Assembly: GCA_032718475.1 (NCBI GenBank)
Contig: JAUCBJ010006842.1
Coordinates: 265,980-329,979 of the forward strand
Length of the DNA stretch: 64,000 nt
Direction: 5' to 3'
Source: Nemertoderma westbladi
Lineage: Eukaryota; Xenacoelomorpha; Nemertodermatida; Nemertodermatidae
The notes beneath the pieces are model-generated. The model ran no database searches, was not told where the DNA came from, and worked only from the letters and a program-made list of their open reading frames with translations. Of this stretch, positions 10,322 to 21,837 are shown piece after piece. Position 1 is the stretch's first letter. Each line of letters starts with the position of its first letter. The translations under genes and the position numbers were made by a program.

Positions 10322-11290
10322 ATGATTAATGATACCGAAATACTCCCAGTAACACAAAATTTCATGGAACTGATAAAAATAATTACATCGATACTTCCCA
10401 TACTGACTGTATTCATAAACTGCCTTATACTGGTTAGCTACCTTACTAACCGCTTTATCCGCAGCAACCAATCCAATGTACTGATTGCGAACTGTGCTGT
10501 GGCTGGACTACTAGAAGGTGCTATTGTATTAACATCGCACACATTAATGCAGATTATAGATTCAAGTTTAGACTTTATGTACTATTATATTATATATACA
10601 ACCATACTTGAGTTGGACAATCTAATATATATAGTTCATCTGGTAAGTCTGGTGGCATTCTCTGTTGAAAGATACATATATATCACACATCCTTTTACAT
10701 ACAACGAATTTGTTACTAAGTCCTTACTGCGACGTTTGATTGTTGGTATTTGGTTGTTCTGTCTCGTTTACATATGCATCAAGGTGTTAGTGGTTAATTT
10801 GAATTTAGTAGGATCGGGTGATTCTTCTGATGCTATAAAAAATAATTTTATTATGACCTACGATATTATTAGCATGGTAGTTTGGACATCAGTTGCCGCA
10901 ATTTGTCTCTTTGTAGCAAATATTGCAATAGTCAGGATAGTTATTCATCATATATGGCGCATTCGAGAACATCCGGTTGTGTGCGAAGCAGATAATCACT
11001 TCAAATCGTCTACAATCAGTGGAATAATTAATATGATATTTCTAAGCGTATCAACCCTGTTGTTATGGGCACCGCACCATAGTTTCCAGTTGTTTTATTT
11101 AATTAATGGCTATGATAGGAAGGCACGCATCATACTGAGTTACTCGCGTGTAATTGGATACACAAATTACCTTATGATAGCAATCATATGCATCCGAGAT
11201 GCTGGATTTCGAGCAACATGTACTAATATATTGAAGTGCTATTGTGTTTGTAAAGCCAACCGTGAACCAATATACCGTAGGAAGTCATGA
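10322..11290 (+). CDS. Single-exon rhodopsin-like 7TM receptor (gene 1)
   Basis: A 322-residue plasma-membrane receptor of the class A GPCR fold; the ligand is unknown. Seven hydrophobic segments are clear. N33 fits N1.50, ERY at 116-118 replaces DRY, a TM4 tryptophan is present, and a WAP motif with the TM6 proline is kept. The usual D2.50 is glycine (G62), NPxxY is absent from TM7 (replaced by MIAII), and no cysteine occupies 3.25. D99 falls at 3.32, the amine-binding position of aminergic receptors. N-glycosylation sequon NDT is at residues 3-5. The ATG at 10322 is chosen because the reading frame upstream opens only with TTG. The tail ends REPIYRRKS, as in gene 2 (KEPMYRRKS). No intron, stop or frameshift is visible. 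It is probably a functional lineage-specific receptor. Confidence 0.85.
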   Translation: MINDTEILPVTQNFMELIKIITSILPILTVFINCLILVSYLTNRFIRSNQSNVLIANCAVAGLLEGAIVLTSHTLMQIIDSSLDFMYYYIIYTTILELDNLIYIVHLVSLVAFSVERYIYITHPFTYNEFVTKSLLRRLIVGIWLFCLVYICIKVLVVNLNLVGSGDSSDAIKNNFIMTYDIISMVVWTSVAAICLFVANIAIVRIVIHHIWRIREHPVVCEADNHFKSSTISGIINMIFLSVSTLLLWAPHHSFQLFYLINGYDRKARIILSYSRVIGYTNYLMIAIICIRDAGFRATCTNILKCYCVCKANREPIYRRKS

Positions 11291-11922
11291 TTATTATAAC
11301 ATTGCTATACTTTTATTATAATTTAATGATTGTAGGCAATATAATAACAGAGACATTATTTATCAATTTGATTGGAAAATAATTATTTGGGTGTTTAGGT
11401 GTTAAAACAGGGAAGATATTAAATATGATTTTAAAGGGGAACCCAACCAACAACGCTGACGCGTACAAATTATAAAGTAGATAAAATATTATATTTGGAA
11501 GGTGCATCCAATCTCTATGTGAGGACGGAGGTCATTAGTTGGCATTGTAATTTTGATGTTATTTAATATTTATTTTTATAAATAAATCATTATAAAATGT
11601 ATTACAATGTTATTAATATTTTTTATAGATATTAAAATGTTCTCACATTAAGGTATAATGCAACCATTTCAATTACAGATGTGGCCTTTTCCTTTCAAAT
11701 GACTGTTACAATGTCAAGTATTACATACCGTTTAAGGGTTTAACGTATCTTAATCAAGATGTTAATGAAGTCATTGAGATATTATAATATTATTGGTGTT
11801 GAAGGTCGACGACACCCGCTGGTGAAGTTAAAATATATCTATGTGGATACGATCAAATTAACAGGGACTTGAAGCAGGGTCATCTCAATAGGAACTTTAA
11901 TTTTGTCCGTATGTAACCTGTC
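11291..11922. other. AT-rich sequence downstream of receptor gene 1
   Basis: No coding region recognised. AT-rich, with AATAAA-type hexamers near 11578 that could serve as a polyadenylation signal for the receptor gene, though the distance (about 290 bp) makes this a guess. Confidence 0.35.
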
Positions 11923-12100
11923 ACACTGTAACCTGTTCCTTTCCCTCAATTAATAAATATCATTAATTAGCTTTATTAATGTTTGTCGGCGTTGTGTTGG
12001 TGTAAACGCTTCACCGACAACCGACAACCAACGCCGACAAACATTAATAAAGCTAATTAATGATATTTATTAATTGAGGGAAAGGAACAGGTTACAGTGT
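11923..12100. repeat. Perfect 72-bp inverted repeat with 34-bp spacer
   Basis: Bases 11923-11994 are the exact reverse complement of 12029-12100. Each arm contains the ACACTGTAACCTGTTCC core of the 118-bp tandem repeat plus AT-rich flank and a GTTTGTCGGCGTTG inner end. The spacer (GTGTAAACGCTTCACCGACA region) has a second, imperfect partner at about 12180-12207, so the palindrome is nested. Absence of any mismatch means the event is recent or arm-to-arm conversion is active. Confidence 0.9.
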
Positions 12101-12153
12101 TAGGTTATTCTAACCTAAACAATAAACGATAATCACGAACTCAGGTTACATTT

Positions 12154-12470
12154 TCATATTTGCTGTTGTCGGCCGTGTTGACTGTCGGTTGTCAGCGTAG
12201 CGTTTACACCCGTATATAATCCCTCATATAAAAGTACATTTTCACTGGTTCGAAAGAATTTGTCTTCAAGAGACGGGAGAAGTCTGATTTCAAGATGGTA
12301 TCCATTTTTGATGAACAACCCATGCCTATCAAAGATAATGTCTGTGTGACTTGTTGTTGCAGGATATCTGCAGCTTTTTTTTTCTTGTAGTGTGAATCCA
12401 AGATCATCCGTGGCCATCCTCGTTGCGTAATCCAATGTGAAACGATATATGGACGATGTTATGCAGAAGT
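12154..12470 (-). pseudogene. LINE fragment with internal deletion (same family as the left-edge copy)
   Basis: On the minus strand it reads DYATRMATDDLGFTLQE, matching the segment before FADD in the 1-1165 copy, then jumps within a few residues to FIKNGYHLEIRLLPS-type sequence that corresponds to the block about 75 residues further on. An internal piece containing the catalytic FADD has therefore been lost. The fragment ends against the nested inverted repeat, whose inner sequence GCGTTTACACC lies at 12201-12211. Confidence 0.75.
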
Positions 12471-13759
12471 AATAACCCTACATTTTATGGAGTTTCAAGT
12501 TATTTCAATTACTACAGGTAGTTCAAAATTCATATCGAAATTCACCTTCGGAATTGTAGAATTGTAGGAGATAGCTGACAGCCTGATAGCTGACAAAGTG
12601 TAACACACATGTATGAAATCAGACCCTCATTATTATACATTAATGAGTAATAAAGTAAGCCCCCATCATGCCCCTTGCATTTCGTAGAAATGCAGTAAGC
12701 CCAATATTAGCATTATCTGCTATCAGCCGAATGCCCTAGGAGCTTAACTTACCCCAAGCTAGAGAAGCAAACAGTATTGTAGGGTAAATATAATAAATAA
12801 TAATATCAGACAGTAGTCATTCAGCATTATCCCTCTTTTCCACAAAGTAATACATTTTTGTCATATTATATTTTATAAAAAATTATGTGTCAATTGTGCC
12901 TCATCTACTGTAGTATATGTTACTCCTGCTTTCTGTACCGGACTGAAAGCAGGAGTAATATATTCATCGATTAGTCATGAAATTTATTACTAGGGAAGAT
13001 TCCCTGGGAAATGGGTTTCTTTTGGGGGCACTAATTCGCAGAGGGACTTCTAATTTTTTTGTGGTGTGTAACTTTCACATGAGTTGTGCTGTGTAACATA
13101 TGTAGGTAATTATTGGTTGAGCAATTAATTTCTATTTCTTTTTATAATTTCTTTTAAGGCTTGATTTGCACCAACTGACATTGTATATTGAGATGATGAG
13201 GGACCCCTGCCCCCATAATCAAGGATTATCAACCAGGCCAAGCCACCCATTGGAAACCACATTATTATCGTATGTTTTATCTGTGTGGGGTAGGTCTGCT
13301 TGTGCATACCATGAAAAATGATGTTCAACATAAGTCCCATATGTGCACACCCAATTATCGTGTCACATTGTCACGTGTCACGTGACACATTCAGAAAAAA
13401 CAAAAATAGTTAGTTCAATAGTTGATAATTATAAAATACTAGTCACTAGTAGAATGATTTTCAGGATTAAGCTATCATGTTCTAGAATGGTAATCAATTA
13501 AAAATAATTACCCACAATGCTTAAAAGTGTAAACATAAGAGTACTACTAGTTCCACTGTAGCTAATATAATTATTGATGATGTAATGAAAAAATTTTCTT
13601 TAGGTGACTATACAGTACACACTAAATAAATATAGACGAAGTGGGGCATTCGCGCAGCACGTGACATAAAGTGTAACGTGTATAAAGTATCAACTCGAAA
13701 GAATTATAAGCAAAATCTAAGCAGATGTCCCATAATCAATTTACTGCCTATGCCTTTGC
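12471..13759. other. Intergenic sequence with a 14-bp perfect hairpin
   Basis: No gene recognised. Two local palindromes stand out. One is a hairpin with a 14-bp perfect stem and 11-nt loop (12920-12933 with 12945-12958; TTACTCCTGCTTTC and its inverse). The other is the 14-bp palindrome GTGTCACGTGACAC at 13375-13388, which contains a CACGTG E-box. A lone relative of the 107-bp repeat of unit 3 lies near 13640-13665. Confidence 0.5.
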
Positions 13760-14480
13760 CAGAAATATTTCAGATATTTCTGAAATGTTTTCATTTCAGC
13801 CCACAAGCGGTGGACTGGAGAATTACCGAGGGATTACTGTCCCAATAATGATGCAGCCTATGATAGTTTATGGTTTAGCATGTATAACTGCCAAGTTTAA
13901 TTATGAATGGATAACAAATAACAACATCATTTTGGACAACAAATAACAAAATGAGGAGAGAACGTTTTCACTTTCAGATATTTCGACCTCTAGCGGCAAA
14001 CTGTTGAAGTGTAGATGGAGTACCGTCACCGTCCCACAAAGAAGCAGTCAGTTTTATAGTACATAATACACATGCCAAGTTTGCACATGCCACAGTGGAA
14101 ACAGTGGAAGTTTCTCACTTTCGGACATTTCACCCTCTAGTGACAGAATGGAGAACTAAGGACCGATCACCTTCTTCACAAAGATGCAACATGTGGTATA
14201 AGTACATGTATGCCAAGATTTAGCATAAACGAATTAAAATCACGGCAATGTGAGAAGGTTTTCACCTTCAGACATTTCGCCCTCTAGCGGCAGACTGGAT
14301 AACTGCAGATGAATCATTTTACTCAAAAATATACAGCATATGGTCTGGTACATATATTCCAAGATTCAGCCTAAAACAGATTAAGATCAAGGAAATGGGG
14401 AAGGCTATCACTTGCATACATTTTGACCTCTAGCGGCAGACTGGCGAACTGCAGACCCCACAAAGACGACGACAACGATG
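13760..14480. repeat. Five degenerate ~155-bp tandem repeats
   Basis: A block resembling TTTCAGACATTTCGCCCTCT followed by AGCGGCAGACTGG recurs near 13788, 13960, 14107, 14261 and 14410, each followed by a CAAGxTTxAGC-type stretch and a CAAAGA-type stretch in the same order. The copies are strongly diverged, so the array is old. The short open frame at 13725-13946 is part of it. Confidence 0.65.
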
Positions 14481-14880
14481 ACAACTGAAACAAACGCGGT
14501 TAGCTATTGACTAGACCCTTCCTAATAGTGAAAACGGTTTTCAAAAATAGTGAGAAGATTTTTTTCCTAGGAGAATTAGCCCGGGGACACATTTTTCGGG
14601 GGTGAGGGGGAGATATTTTCCTGTTACACCAGTTTTGTTTACTCTGTAACTGTGTTTAATATGTACCTACGATGTACAGAAGTATGTAGCGTTCTGATGG
14701 GAAGGACTACTGATTTACGATATACGAATACATCATTGGTTAAACCAATATATATGATATAGAATATTGAGTATTATGTTGTCACATTCAGTGTTTTACA
14801 TTTGGTAGCAGAGCGTGGTTGTCAGCAATACAACAATAAGATCTTTGGGGGAACAATGATAAACAGCTGCAATTACTTGT

Positions 14881-15545
14881 AAATGCTGCAAACATTATTT
14901 ACTCATCATAATATTAGTGGAGGGCCATTATTTGACATTATTTGCAGACGATGTAAAATTATATGCTCCTACCATCAGTAACCATTTATTGGCGTCAGCG
15001 CTCAAATCACTCGGAAAATGGGCACACAATTGGCAATTGAAGGTAGCAACTCATAAATGTACAGCTATTCATATTGGTGCTAATAACATAAAGACTAGTT
15101 ATACACATAACGGAATTACAGTTTGTTCAAACCTTAAATTTGATAAATATTGTAAAGACCAGTCTGCAAAGGCTTATAAGTTAATTAACATGATTTTTCG
15201 GTGATTTTATACTTGTATCTTAAAAGCATTCTTACTGGCGTACAAATCGTATATTAGATCTTTACTTGAGTGAGTATTGCACACCCATCCTTACCAGGTA
15301 GGTAGTGTTGGGTACAAGTCTAGTAGATAGTGTTGATCTAATTGAAAGGATACAAAGATTCTTCACTAGAAGGCTATTTGCACGATGCTCTATACGAAAT
15401 AATGTTACATATTTACACCGCTTTTCCTATCTCAAGCTGCAACCTCTCCAAGTCCGACGACGAGTTCTCTGTGATCTAAAAATTGTATATTCGATAGAGA
15501 GAAAATTAATGGACCTAAATTACGAATTACTAAATTTCGTTGAAA
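14881..15545 (+). pseudogene. CR1/jockey-type LINE fragment (RT palm to C-terminus)
   Basis: Open pieces at 14917-15204 and 15305-15550 read as a degraded LINE reverse transcriptase: LTLFADDVKLYAPT (catalytic FADD), NWQLKVATHKCTAIHIG, then AKAYKLINMIFR. After a frame change come LIERIQRFFTRRLF and LHRFSYLKLQPLQVRR, the usual C-terminal order in CR1/jockey-group elements. The fragment abuts the truncated left arm of the fold-back element beginning near 15534. The 400 bp to its left (14481-14880) hold nothing I recognise. Confidence 0.8.
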
Positions 15546-15910
15546 AATAGTTGAGATGTGAGCGTTCAAATGTTGCCTGGTTTTGCAAAGACGTGAGGCT
15601 ATTTTATTCTATTAATAAATAAACCATATTCTGGAACATTTTTTTTAATGTATGAAGTGCTACGTCATAGTATGATTAAAGATGTAATGCATTGTTGCTC
15701 AGCTACTTATTTGGATAAACAAAATATTCCAGATTATGATGCATTTATATTTATAGAATAAAATAGCCTCGCGCATTTGGATAACCATGCAACATTTGAA
15801 CGCCCATATCTCAGCTATTTTTCAACGAAATTCAAATTGTGTTACATATTTGGAATCCTTGCAAGGCCAGCTTTCAATTGGTACCAATAAACAGCTATAA
15901 GGTAGAAGAA

Positions 15911-16377
15911 TGTGGTGATCAGCAGCAAGGACATACAAAATATGAAACACAACAATATCAAATTACAAAAAACGTTATAAATAATATAACACCATCTAGG
16001 GAAGTTTACAGGAAACAACAAAATTGCGCTAGAATAATCCTGACCGCTGATTGGAGGATAACAAAGAGGGATAGATAGGTAGGATAATACCGGTAAATAA
16101 GGAATATATCAAGATATGGTCAGTACAATACAGTACCTACAGTAGTAGTTTAGATTCGTGTTTCTTTTTGGATGTCTGACATCTGACTGTCTGACGTATG
16201 TACAGATGTATTTCAGTATTTTGATTTATCTGTTTTGATTAGATGAACTAACAAACTATAATCGTTTTAGCCAGCCTGCCAGTTAACGGCAGATTTTCTT
16301 CAGGGAAACCAGAAAAACTAAGTGGTAGATTGCCACGGAACCCAGGTTCGACCTTATCCTGTTATCCAGCTTCCACA
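15911..16377 (+). repeat. 5' LTR of the Ty3/gypsy element
   Basis: 467 bp, beginning TGTGG and ending CCACA (short inverted ends, TG...CA). It differs from the 3' LTR by four substitutions (in ATAACACCATC, GGTAAATAAGG, GTGTTTCTTTTT and ACCCAGGTTC contexts) and one 2-bp indel. A TATAAATA box lies at 15976-15983, a plausible start for the element's transcript. Confidence 0.95.
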
Positions 16378-16379
16378 TT

Positions 16380-16397
16380 TGGGGGCTTGTCCGGGAG
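16380..16397 (+). other. Primer binding site, tRNA-Pro type
   Basis: TGGGGGCTTGTCCGGGAG lies two bases after the 5' LTR. It is complementary to the 3' end of tRNA-Pro apart from about two positions and closely resembles the proline primer site familiar from gammaretroviruses. Primer sites sit immediately after the 5' LTR, as here. Confidence 0.85.
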
Positions 16398-16563
16398 GAT
16401 TTTTTTTCTTCCTGGTTGCTGCTGCTGGTTATAGACTTGTTACTTGTTACTTGTACCGTCAGACTGTTGGGCGTAGATAATCGATTGTTGGTTATCGGTA
16501 AACTGGCTGACTTTGGACTTGTACCGGTAATATCAAGCATTCAGACAGTCAGCGAGTCAGGGT

Positions 16564-18330
16564 ATGACAGACGTTTTTGGATTCGAGAACGATAGCGATA
16601 GTACCGGTAGTAGATGCGGAGGGTCTGACCAAACGCAAATAGCCGTCGGTCCAAGAGAAGAATCAAGTTGGACGGACATAAACTTAAATAGTCCGGCGGT
16701 TGTCGTTCCTGGTTCCGGTTGCGACCGTCCTAGATATTCTGAAACGCAGTCTCACAGTAGGAATCGGTTTCCTGCAGTACCGGTACCAGGAGAAGGGGAC
16801 GATTACATACATCCTAATAGAGAGCAGCAAGGTACTGATACCTGTATACAGCTTGAATGCGACGCACCGATAATGGCGGATATCAGGAAGGAACCGGAAA
16901 TATTCGATGGGCGTGGAGATGTTGATTCCTGGGTTAGTGCATTACAGCGATTGGGACGTCTTCGAAGATGGAATTACGTGATGATGGGAAGGGTTGCTTC
17001 CATTTATGTGTCAGGTACCGCGGCTCGCGTAATAGAAGAATTACCTACTGAACAACAAGTCGATTTTGATAGCGTAGTAGCCGCTCTGCGAGCTAGATTT
17101 AGGCCTTTACCCCCCGAGGTTATATGTAGTAAGCTGTTAGATTGTAGGCTTGGAATAAATGAAACTATAGAGGAGTATGTAGATAAACTCCAGAAATGGG
17201 GACAGCAAGCCTGGGTAGATATGAATGGTGCGCAACGAGATCGGTTATTACTTACAGTTTTTTACAGAGGCATACCCTCTGATTTGGCTTTTAGGATTAG
17301 AAACAGCCATCCGCAATCGTTTGACGAGGCTTTACGTATGGCGCGTAATGAAGAAATTTATTTAGCGGAGGCGAACCATATAAATTACGGAGATCAAGCT
17401 GGACATACTGATCGAAATACCGGCATTGATTCTAATAGGCCAAAGCATACCTTTTTGCAGGAAAGTGGTGTACATGGATATGTAAACAATACGGCGAGTT
17501 TTAATAGAAATTCTACTGTACCGAGTAGACCAGTTACCGTTGATCCAAAAATAAATAAATTAGAATGTGAGATACAAGAATTACGGAAACAAATTTCCGG
17601 TATGCAGTGCCAGCCAGCTCCTGTACGTCCGTTTACTGCATGGAATAAGAGTAGAACAGATTCTGGTCCAAACCATTCTGAAAGGAGTAGTGATACATTA
17701 GCCTACAGTAGTGGTAGACCTGTAGATAGCCCTTATTTGACTGAGCCAAGTAGGTCAATTATTCAAAGTGAACATTTTCAGGGAAGTAATAATATGACAC
17801 CCCGTAGGAATGTAACATGTTTTAACTGCAATGAATTTGGCCATTACAGTACCCAATGTCCCCAGCCGTTTGCTTCCCATAATGTTCAGCTACGGAGAGA
17901 TATTGTTTGTTTTAATTTTAATTGTAACGAGTCTGGACATTACAGTACCCATTGCCCAAGATCTCAAACATCCCGATTTAATAGATCGAGTGACGATGTG
18001 AGACGTACTTATCCATACAGACCGAGACCTTCCCCACTTAGTACTGGTAGCAATATGTGTCAGCCATCCCAATATGTGCCACACCCTACTCCACCGCCCA
18101 GTAGGTTTAGTACGGATGCTGGTACACCGGCTTCGAGTTTTGAAAATAATCACATACGGTATACAACGCATACGAATCGCGATTGGTACATACCTATACA
18201 TATAGGACGTACAAAGATGGTTGGTTTGGTAGATAGCGGTTCAGATTTTACTATAATGGATATACGTAAATTACCAAAGGATTGTGAACTGGGAGCCAGT
18301 AGTATACCATCTATTAATTCCCATCTATTG
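16564..18330 (+). CDS. gag and start of protease of the Ty3/gypsy element
   Basis: An open frame of 589 codons up to the LINE insertion. Residues ~1-100 are a polar leader. Residues ~105-270 form the capsid-like domain (KEPEIFDGRGDVDSWV start, helical, with FRPLPPEVICSKLLDCRLG). Two nucleic-acid-binding zinc knuckles follow, CFNCNEFGHYSTQC at 419-432 and a second at 449-465 whose spacing is C-x4-C instead of C-x2-C. Protease begins near 545 with catalytic DSGS at 557-560. Its frame is cut at 18330 by LINE-A and resumes at 21871 in register. The product would coat the element RNA and mature pol. The ATG at 16564 follows 170 bp of leader after the primer site. Confidence 0.9.
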
Positions 18331-18546
18331 ATTATTCCCATCTAAAATCCATCTATTGTTTTATGTAATTATCTGTACCACTTACAGTGTGCAACTAGTC
18401 GAGATGATATAGTTAGCAACCCTAGAAATTTCTACTGTATATATTGCCATGACACAATTTTCCCCTTCAGTTCCGTAGTTGATAATGATCCCGATATTTT
18501 TCCTTGTTCTTCGTCTTATCATGATTTACTAAATAACGAATTTTTT

Positions 18547-21528
18547 TTGGAAAATAGCGGAAATGTAAATAATGAACCTTTGTCTCTAATAGATCCTGAT
18601 TCCAACATGGAAACAAATTTTTTCACAAATAATTACGATCCTTATACGTTTACACAATTTTCACAAACCTTAAAATCAAATACTCTCAGTTTTTTTCACT
18701 TAAATTGCCGTAGCCTGCAGTCAAATTTAAATGACATTTCTACATTTATAGATCTTCTGCAACATCGCTTTTCGGTAGTATCTTTTACCGAAACTTTCTC
18801 TAAGGACGATAGCCGCGTTAAACTGTATGGTATTCCTGGGTATAAAGCGCCCTATTTGCAACATCGTGGTAATACTGTTCGGGGAGGCGTTGCCATGTTT
18901 GTTAGGGATGATATGGAGTCAGTACAACGTTCCGATTTAGTAATGCCTGATATAGATAATTTATGGGTGGAAATAAATTCCAAAATTCCTAATAAAAAAT
19001 TAATAGTAGGCACTATTTATAGATCTCAAAGTATACAGCTAGACCATTTTTTCAACATTTTAGATAATCAACTTGCAAAATTAAACCAATTAAACTGCGA
19101 TATTGTGATAAATGGCGACTTTAATATAAATACCTTAGTAAACTCTAAATCTAAATTTACTTACATGCAAATACTCAATTCTTTCGGTTACCAACAATTA
19201 ATAGATAAGCCCACTAGAGTTTGTAGGAGTACAAATTCTTGTATTGATCATTTTATTACAAATAAATATTCAGAAATTATTCAAAGTGGCGTCTTCCCAC
19301 TTGAAATTGGTACCACCGACCACTACGCAATCTTTTCTGCTTTTCGTGATTCTAGAGATTTTTTTGCCGAAAAAAAACATATAAAACATGACTTTTCGAA
19401 CTTCGATAATAATGCTTTTGTGGCCGATCTTTCCAACGAAAACAACTGGACTACAACTTCAAATAACTTAACTAATACTGATTTTGAAAACTGCTATCAC
19501 GATATAGAAAAAATATTTAACCGCCATGCCCCAAAACGATGTGTTCCCCTTAGAGAATCGCCACGTAAGCCTTGGTTAACTCCTGACTTAGTAAATAAAA
19601 TTAATATTAAACATAAATTATATTCCAATTATGTAAAAATAAAATCAATAAGAAACCACGAGATCTATAAACGATTCCGTAACAAATTGTCAACTTTATT
19701 AAAACAACGGGAACGCGCTTTTTTTTCAAATCAATTCCAATTACATTCAAAAAATATTTAAAAAACGTGGAGACTAATAAACCAAGTCTTAAGTAAACGT
19801 TCAGATCGCTCCTCACCAATCTGTATTAAAGAGCCAAATACTGGCGTTAAGCTAACCAATCCAAACAAAATTGCAGAGACTTTTAACTTGTTTTATACCT
19901 CAGTGGGCCAAGCACTAGCAAATGAAATCGAGGATACTAATAAAAGTCCATCATTTTATATAAAAACCCCGCAGTCAAATTCTTTTGCTCTTTTAGAGAT
20001 TTCTCCAGAGGAACTACAAAAAATAATTATGGACCCACCTGACGATAAATCAAGTAATGACGAATTTTCAATAAAATTATTAAAAATAGGTTCACTCCAT
20101 ATTGCGAATAAGCTAACTCCTTTTATTAATAACTGTATACGTACATCATCTTTTCCAGACTTTTTGAAGATTGCTAGAGTGGTTCCAATTTACAAGGGAG
20201 GAGACCCCACTGACACATCAAACTATAGGCCTATTTCAATACTAAGCATTGTCAGTAAAGTTCTAGAACGTGTAATATATGACCAATTAATTGTATACAT
20301 AACTAAATATAAAATTCTTTGTAATAACCAGTACGGATTTAGGAAAAAATTATCTACATACCATGCCTTATTACAAATTACCGAAAATATTCGAGACACC
20401 TTGGACAATTACGAATCTTCTTGTGTAATCTACGTCGACTTGAAGAAGGCGTTCGATACACTATCCCATAAAATTCTTCTAAATAAACTCGAACTTTATG
20501 GTATCCGCGGGCCTCCTTTAGATTTACTAAATTCATATCTTACTAACCGAAAGCAGTATGTAGTGGTCGGCGACCACTGCTCCTCTTTGCGCGATATCCA
20601 GTTAGGCGTCCCACAAGGCTCCATATTAGGCCCCCTCCTCTTTATTCTATATGTAAATGATCTTCCGTTGTGTAGTAACCTAAATACTGTACTATTTGCC
20701 GATGACACGAGCTTGTCTGCCAGTGGTAAATCGGTTGGTGATCTGATAGCTAATGTAAATAATGAGTTAGGTAAAGTGGTAGAATGGCTTAATACAAATA
20801 AATTATCCCTAAATTTAAAAAAAACTGAATATTCGTTATTTTCTAACTTGTCTCTAGATTATTCTTCAGCACCTAAGGTTAAAATTAAAAATACAGAATT
20901 AAGATTAAAATCTACAGTTAAATACTTGGGTATCTTAATCGATTCAGATATGTCCTGGCGATCGCATACATCCTACATTTTAAAGAAGATAGCCCGTTCA
21001 GTAGGAATTTTTTTCAGACTGCGTTATTTACTCCCGATGTGTATTTTACGAACTTTGTACTATTCTCTTATAAACCCTTATTTGCAGTATGGTATCGTAG
21101 TCTGGGGAAATACTTTCAGTTCATATCTTAAACCTATCCGAGTTTGTGTAAACAAGGTTCTTAGAGCAATAACCTTTTCTCACTGGCAGGCAAGTTCGGG
21201 TCCACTTTACCGTGATTTATCTATATTACCTTTGGAGGAATTGTATATCTTCACCGTCGCTAGGGCGATGTTCGATATACATAATAAAGAGGGGGTGGCT
21301 GCATTGGAGGGGCGCTTTGTACCTGCGAGTACCGTCCATAGTCACAACACGCGGTTCGCCTCTAGGGGAAATTTCTGGGTACCTTCTGTTAGGCTTCAAG
21401 TTGCCCGAAGATCATTTAAATATCAAGGAACAAAACTATGGAATGAATTATCTGAAGAAATACGAAATATAAAGTCAAAAATTACTTTCTCTAAACGATT
21501 AAAATCACATCTGATGGGGTATGATTGA
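18547..21528 (+). pseudogene. LINE-A ORF2: APE endonuclease and reverse transcriptase, one in-frame stop
   Basis: A single frame runs from 18547 to 21528 with one TAA at 19759-19761. The N-terminal part is an APE-type endonuclease: HLNCRSLQSN, SFTETF, RGGVAMFVRDD, VINGDFNIN, and TTDHYAIF near the end. This nicks target DNA. The C-terminal part is the reverse transcriptase, with RVVPIYKGGDP, NYRPISILSI, YVDLKKAFDT, GVPQGSILGPLLF and the catalytic FADD at 20695-20706, followed by a thumb/C-terminal region (INPYLQYGIVVWG). Apart from the one stop it is undamaged, so the copy is young. No upstream ATG belongs to it because the 5' end is missing. Confidence 0.92.
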
Positions 21529-21786
21529 ATAGTGGCAATATGTATCAGGGATTGCAATGCTCTCGATTTCATCCTAAGAAATTATAAAGGCATTTTATGA
21601 GTCCGGCCTGCCGGCTCTGGCTCCGGGTCCGGCTCTGGCTAATCCAGCTCATCTGTGTCGTGCGGCGCCAATGTGAACACTAATAACCAGTCTTGCTGGA
21701 TGCGCATTGTTGAGGCAGTATCTACGGTAGGCGTATTCATTAATTAATTAATGTGTATTGTATATTACGTAGTGCATTCATTATGC

Positions 21787-21837
21787 TGATTGACGTGGTG
21801 CCCTACACTAGCTATGCTATGGGGCCCACGTCAATCA
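21787..21837 (+). other. 3' UTR hairpin of LINE-A
   Basis: TGATTGACGTGG (21787-21798) pairs exactly with CCACGTCAATCA (21826-21837) around a 27-nt loop that can pair further through GCCC/GGGC. It lies 15 bp before the (AAAT)n tail. A stem-loop plus short tandem tail is what CR1/L2-type reverse transcriptases use to recognise their RNA; this role is inferred. Confidence 0.7.

Noticed and set aside
12154-12435. Independent small gene
   Set aside because: Both halves match consecutive but non-adjacent parts of the LINE at 1-1165; it is a deleted LINE.
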